A DNA stretch of 14,085 nucleotides, taken from the NCBI GenBank assembly GCA_003561835.1, contig PWVN01000076.1, forward strand, positions 1 through 14,085. The letters are read 5' to 3'. Origin of the DNA: Syntrophomonadaceae bacterium (GTDB taxonomy: Bacteria; Bacillota; Dethiobacteria; PWVN01). A program made the position numbers and the translations under genes. Below are positions 12,745-14,085 of the stretch, one piece after another (the first letter of the stretch is position 1; each line of letters begins with the position of its first letter). Under the pieces are notes generated by a model. That model was given only the letters and a program-made list of their open reading frames with translations, had not been told where the DNA came from and did no database searches.

Positions 12745-13214
12745 TCCATCCCATCCCGGCCCTGGCCGTTGCTCCCCGAATAGTCCACCGACATGGAGGA
12801 CTTGGCCAGCAGCAGGGCCATGCCCGAGAGAGCGGCAATCTTGGGGGCCAGAACCACCCCCGCCACCCCCAGGACGACCGGGATTTCCACCTTCCTCTCC
12901 CCCGGAAGGGTGATCCTGATCTTGCTCCTCCGGCTCAAGTCCGCCAGACCCGAAACGATCTTGTTCTGCTTGAGCATGCCCATCTTCCGGGCCCCTTTCC
13001 CATTGCCCCGGGGCTGCTCCTGCATGCCCTGGTAGGGGACGGTGCCGGCAGGGTTCGCCGCCTCCTGTTCATAGGGGAATCCCCCGCTGCCTTCCAGCAT
13101 GACCAGGGCATCCACCAGGCTGCCTCCCGAAGCCTCCAGGGCTTCCCGGGCCTCCTTGTATCCCGTCCCCGTCCGCTGACGGATTAAATCTATCTGCTCC
13201 AGTGTGATTTCCAT
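12729..13214 (-). CDS. UBA-like / DUF4342 protein, function unknown
   Basis: The function is unknown. The 161-residue protein starts with a UBA-like fold of the kind at the N-terminus of elongation factor Ts (MEITLEQIDLIRQRTGTGYK; helices over about 1-42). A low-complexity linker rich in Gly, Gln and Pro follows (about 43-76). Then comes a DUF4342-type segment, KIRITLPGERKVEIP (98-112), running into a hydrophobic stretch of about 27 residues (111-137) that could be one membrane segment or a buried helical hairpin. The tail is polar and acidic. The ATG at 13214 has GGGAGGT upstream. The frame is open further upstream, but that would overlap recO. It follows recO by 50 bases and probably shares its transcript. 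The DUF4342 assignment is by pattern recognition. Confidence 0.8.
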   Translation of the reverse strand: MEITLEQIDLIRQRTGTGYKEAREALEASGGSLVDALVMLEGSGGFPYEQEAANPAGTVPYQGMQEQPRGNGKGARKMGMLKQNKIVSGLADLSRRSKIRITLPGERKVEIPVVLGVAGVVLAPKIAALSGMALLLAKSSMSVDYSGSNGQGRDGMEEENS

Positions 13215-13264
13215 GACGAAAACCTCCCAATGGTTTTTTATAGTTTGTGCGGAAAGTTTGCCTT

Positions 13265-14008
13265 TTATCCGGGGAGGTTTTCCAGGCAGGCCCTGCTCTT
13301 GACGTTTTTGATTCCCGTATTGTAAAGAAAAAAGTCCCAGGACCCCTGGCGAAGCTCCTTGAGCTGCGCCGCCGGGACCCGGACCACCTTCAGCCCTCCA
13401 AGCCCCCTCTCCAGGATCCGCTGCATCAGGGCGATGCTGCCGGAAGAGAGGGCAACACCCCTCTCCTGCCCCAGGCATCCCCGGCACAGAAGGCCCCCCG
13501 CCGCCGGGGAGAGGAGAAAGGGCCCTTCCCGGCGGCCGCACTCCACGCAGCCGGTCAGGGAGGGGGAATACCCCAGCTCCTTGAGGAGGAGGAGCTCGAA
13601 AGCCCGCACCACCAGTTCCCGGGGGAGCTCCCCGTCGTTCAGGGCCTTAAGGGCCTTAAGGGCCAGGCGGTAAACGCCTTCCGCCGGGTGGTGCTCTTCC
13701 AGGACCTTTTCCAGGAGTTCGCACAGGTACAGGGCGCTGAAGTAGAGGGGGACGTCTTCCCGGAGACGGCGGAAGCCCTCCAGGAGGGTGGCCTGCTGGA
13801 TGGTGGTGAAGGTTTTGCCCCGGTACAGGAGGTAGTCCCCCCGGCAGAAGGAGTCCACCACCCCGGCGAGCTTGCTCCTCGTCTTCCGGGCTCCCCGGGC
13901 CAGGGCCGGCACCTTTCCTCCCTCCAGGGTGAAAAGGGTTACCAGCTTGTCCGATTCGCTGTAGGGCCGGATGCGCAGGACCAGGCCCTCGCTCTGCCAC
14001 TGTTTCAT
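13265..14008 (-). CDS. recO: DNA repair protein RecO
   Basis: RecO loads RecA onto SSB-coated single-stranded DNA with RecR in recombinational gap repair. The 247-residue length is typical. The N-terminal OB fold begins MKQWQSEGLVLRIRPYSESDKLVTLFT-like, with the conserved YSE and LVT elements within residues 16-25, followed by the basic ARGARKTRSKLAG (37-49). The helical C-terminal part contains a zinc site of the CxxC...CxxC type (C154, C157, C175, C178). GAGGA upstream supports the ATG at 14008. It overlaps the era stop by 4 bases (ATGA), so the two are translationally coupled. A short tandem repeat lies within the gene. Confidence 0.96.
   Translation of the reverse strand: MKQWQSEGLVLRIRPYSESDKLVTLFTLEGGKVPALARGARKTRSKLAGVVDSFCRGDYLLYRGKTFTTIQQATLLEGFRRLREDVPLYFSALYLCELLEKVLEEHHPAEGVYRLALKALKALNDGELPRELVVRAFELLLLKELGYSPSLTGCVECGRREGPFLLSPAAGGLLCRGCLGQERGVALSSGSIALMQRILERGLGGLKVVRVPAAQLKELRQGSWDFFLYNTGIKNVKSRACLENLPG
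13642..13664. repeat. 9-base tandem repeat inside recO
   Basis: GGGCCTTAA occurs twice in tandem, followed by a partial copy GGGCC. In recO it encodes an Ala-Leu-Lys-Ala-Leu-Lys-Ala-Leu helix segment (around residues 116-123). The period is a multiple of three, so copy-number slippage would keep the frame. Confidence 0.7.
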
Positions 14009-14085
14009 TTCAGGTCCTCGCCGTAGCCAAATTCTTTTAAAAAGGCATCCCGGTTCCGCCAGGCCTTTTTGACTTTCACCCAGAG
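14005..14085 (-). CDS. era: GTPase Era, C-terminal fragment (cut by the window edge)
   Basis: Era is the GTPase that binds the 3' end of 16S rRNA during 30S maturation. Only the last 26 codons are inside the window. They read LWVKVKKAWRNRDAFL then KEFGYGEDLK and a TGA stop. The LWVKVKxxWRN block followed by LxEFGY is the typical end of the Era KH domain. The stop overlaps the recO start by 4 bases. The era-recO pairing is standard in Firmicutes, which supports the call despite the short length. Confidence 0.88.
   Translation of the reverse strand, partial: LWVKVKKAWRNRDAFLKEFGYGEDLK

Noticed and set aside
13247..14026. A 259-codon plus-strand open frame
   Set aside because: It is antisense to recO and shows no recognisable motif.
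1..14085. Defence, phage, CRISPR or biosynthetic island
   Set aside because: All genes are recognised housekeeping families, except the DUF4342 protein. No integrase, transposase, repeat-spacer array or toxin-antitoxin pair is seen.

Overview
The window is chromosomal housekeeping DNA from a GC-rich Firmicute. The best fit is an anaerobic member of the Clostridia of the Moorella/Desulfotomaculum kind. That placement is inferred from gene content and order (era-recO, glyQS with a T-box leader, ccpN-yqfL, dnaG-rpoD), strong AGGAGG ribosome binding sites, TTG and GTG starts, and a pyruvate phosphate dikinase operon. Every gene except one lies on the minus strand. No phage, plasmid, CRISPR or defence genes are visible.

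Read in the direction of transcription (high to low coordinates): the C-terminus of era overlaps recO, followed by a small UBA-like/DUF4342 protein. This unit ends in a hairpin that contains the stop codon. The same bases carry the promoter of the next unit, a glycine T-box leader followed by glyQ and glyS. An AT-rich control region with a match to the Bacillus CcpN operator then precedes ccpN, the PPDK regulatory kinase/phosphatase gene (yqfL family) and ppdK, which are tightly packed with one 4-base overlap. These three link sensing of gluconeogenic state, reversible control of PPDK, and PPDK itself.

The single plus-strand gene is a secreted D-Ala-D-Ala carboxypeptidase (penicillin-binding protein 5 family). 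It converges on ppdK and ends in a strong terminator. Between it and the divergent dnaG-rpoD pair lies a gene-free stretch of about 510 bases, with two abutting hairpins that look like a REP-type or transposase-associated repeat. After rpoD, a near-consensus promoter drives a tRNA operon (Asn, a CAU tRNA, Glu, Val), cut by the window edge.

Compared with the Bacillus order ccpN-yqfL-dnaG-rpoD, ppdK and the carboxypeptidase plus the repeat-bearing spacer sit between yqfL and dnaG. I see no clearly new multi-gene system. The most interesting points are regulatory: the CcpN-like operator region, the overlapped terminator/promoter before glyQS, and the paired hairpin element upstream of the carboxypeptidase.
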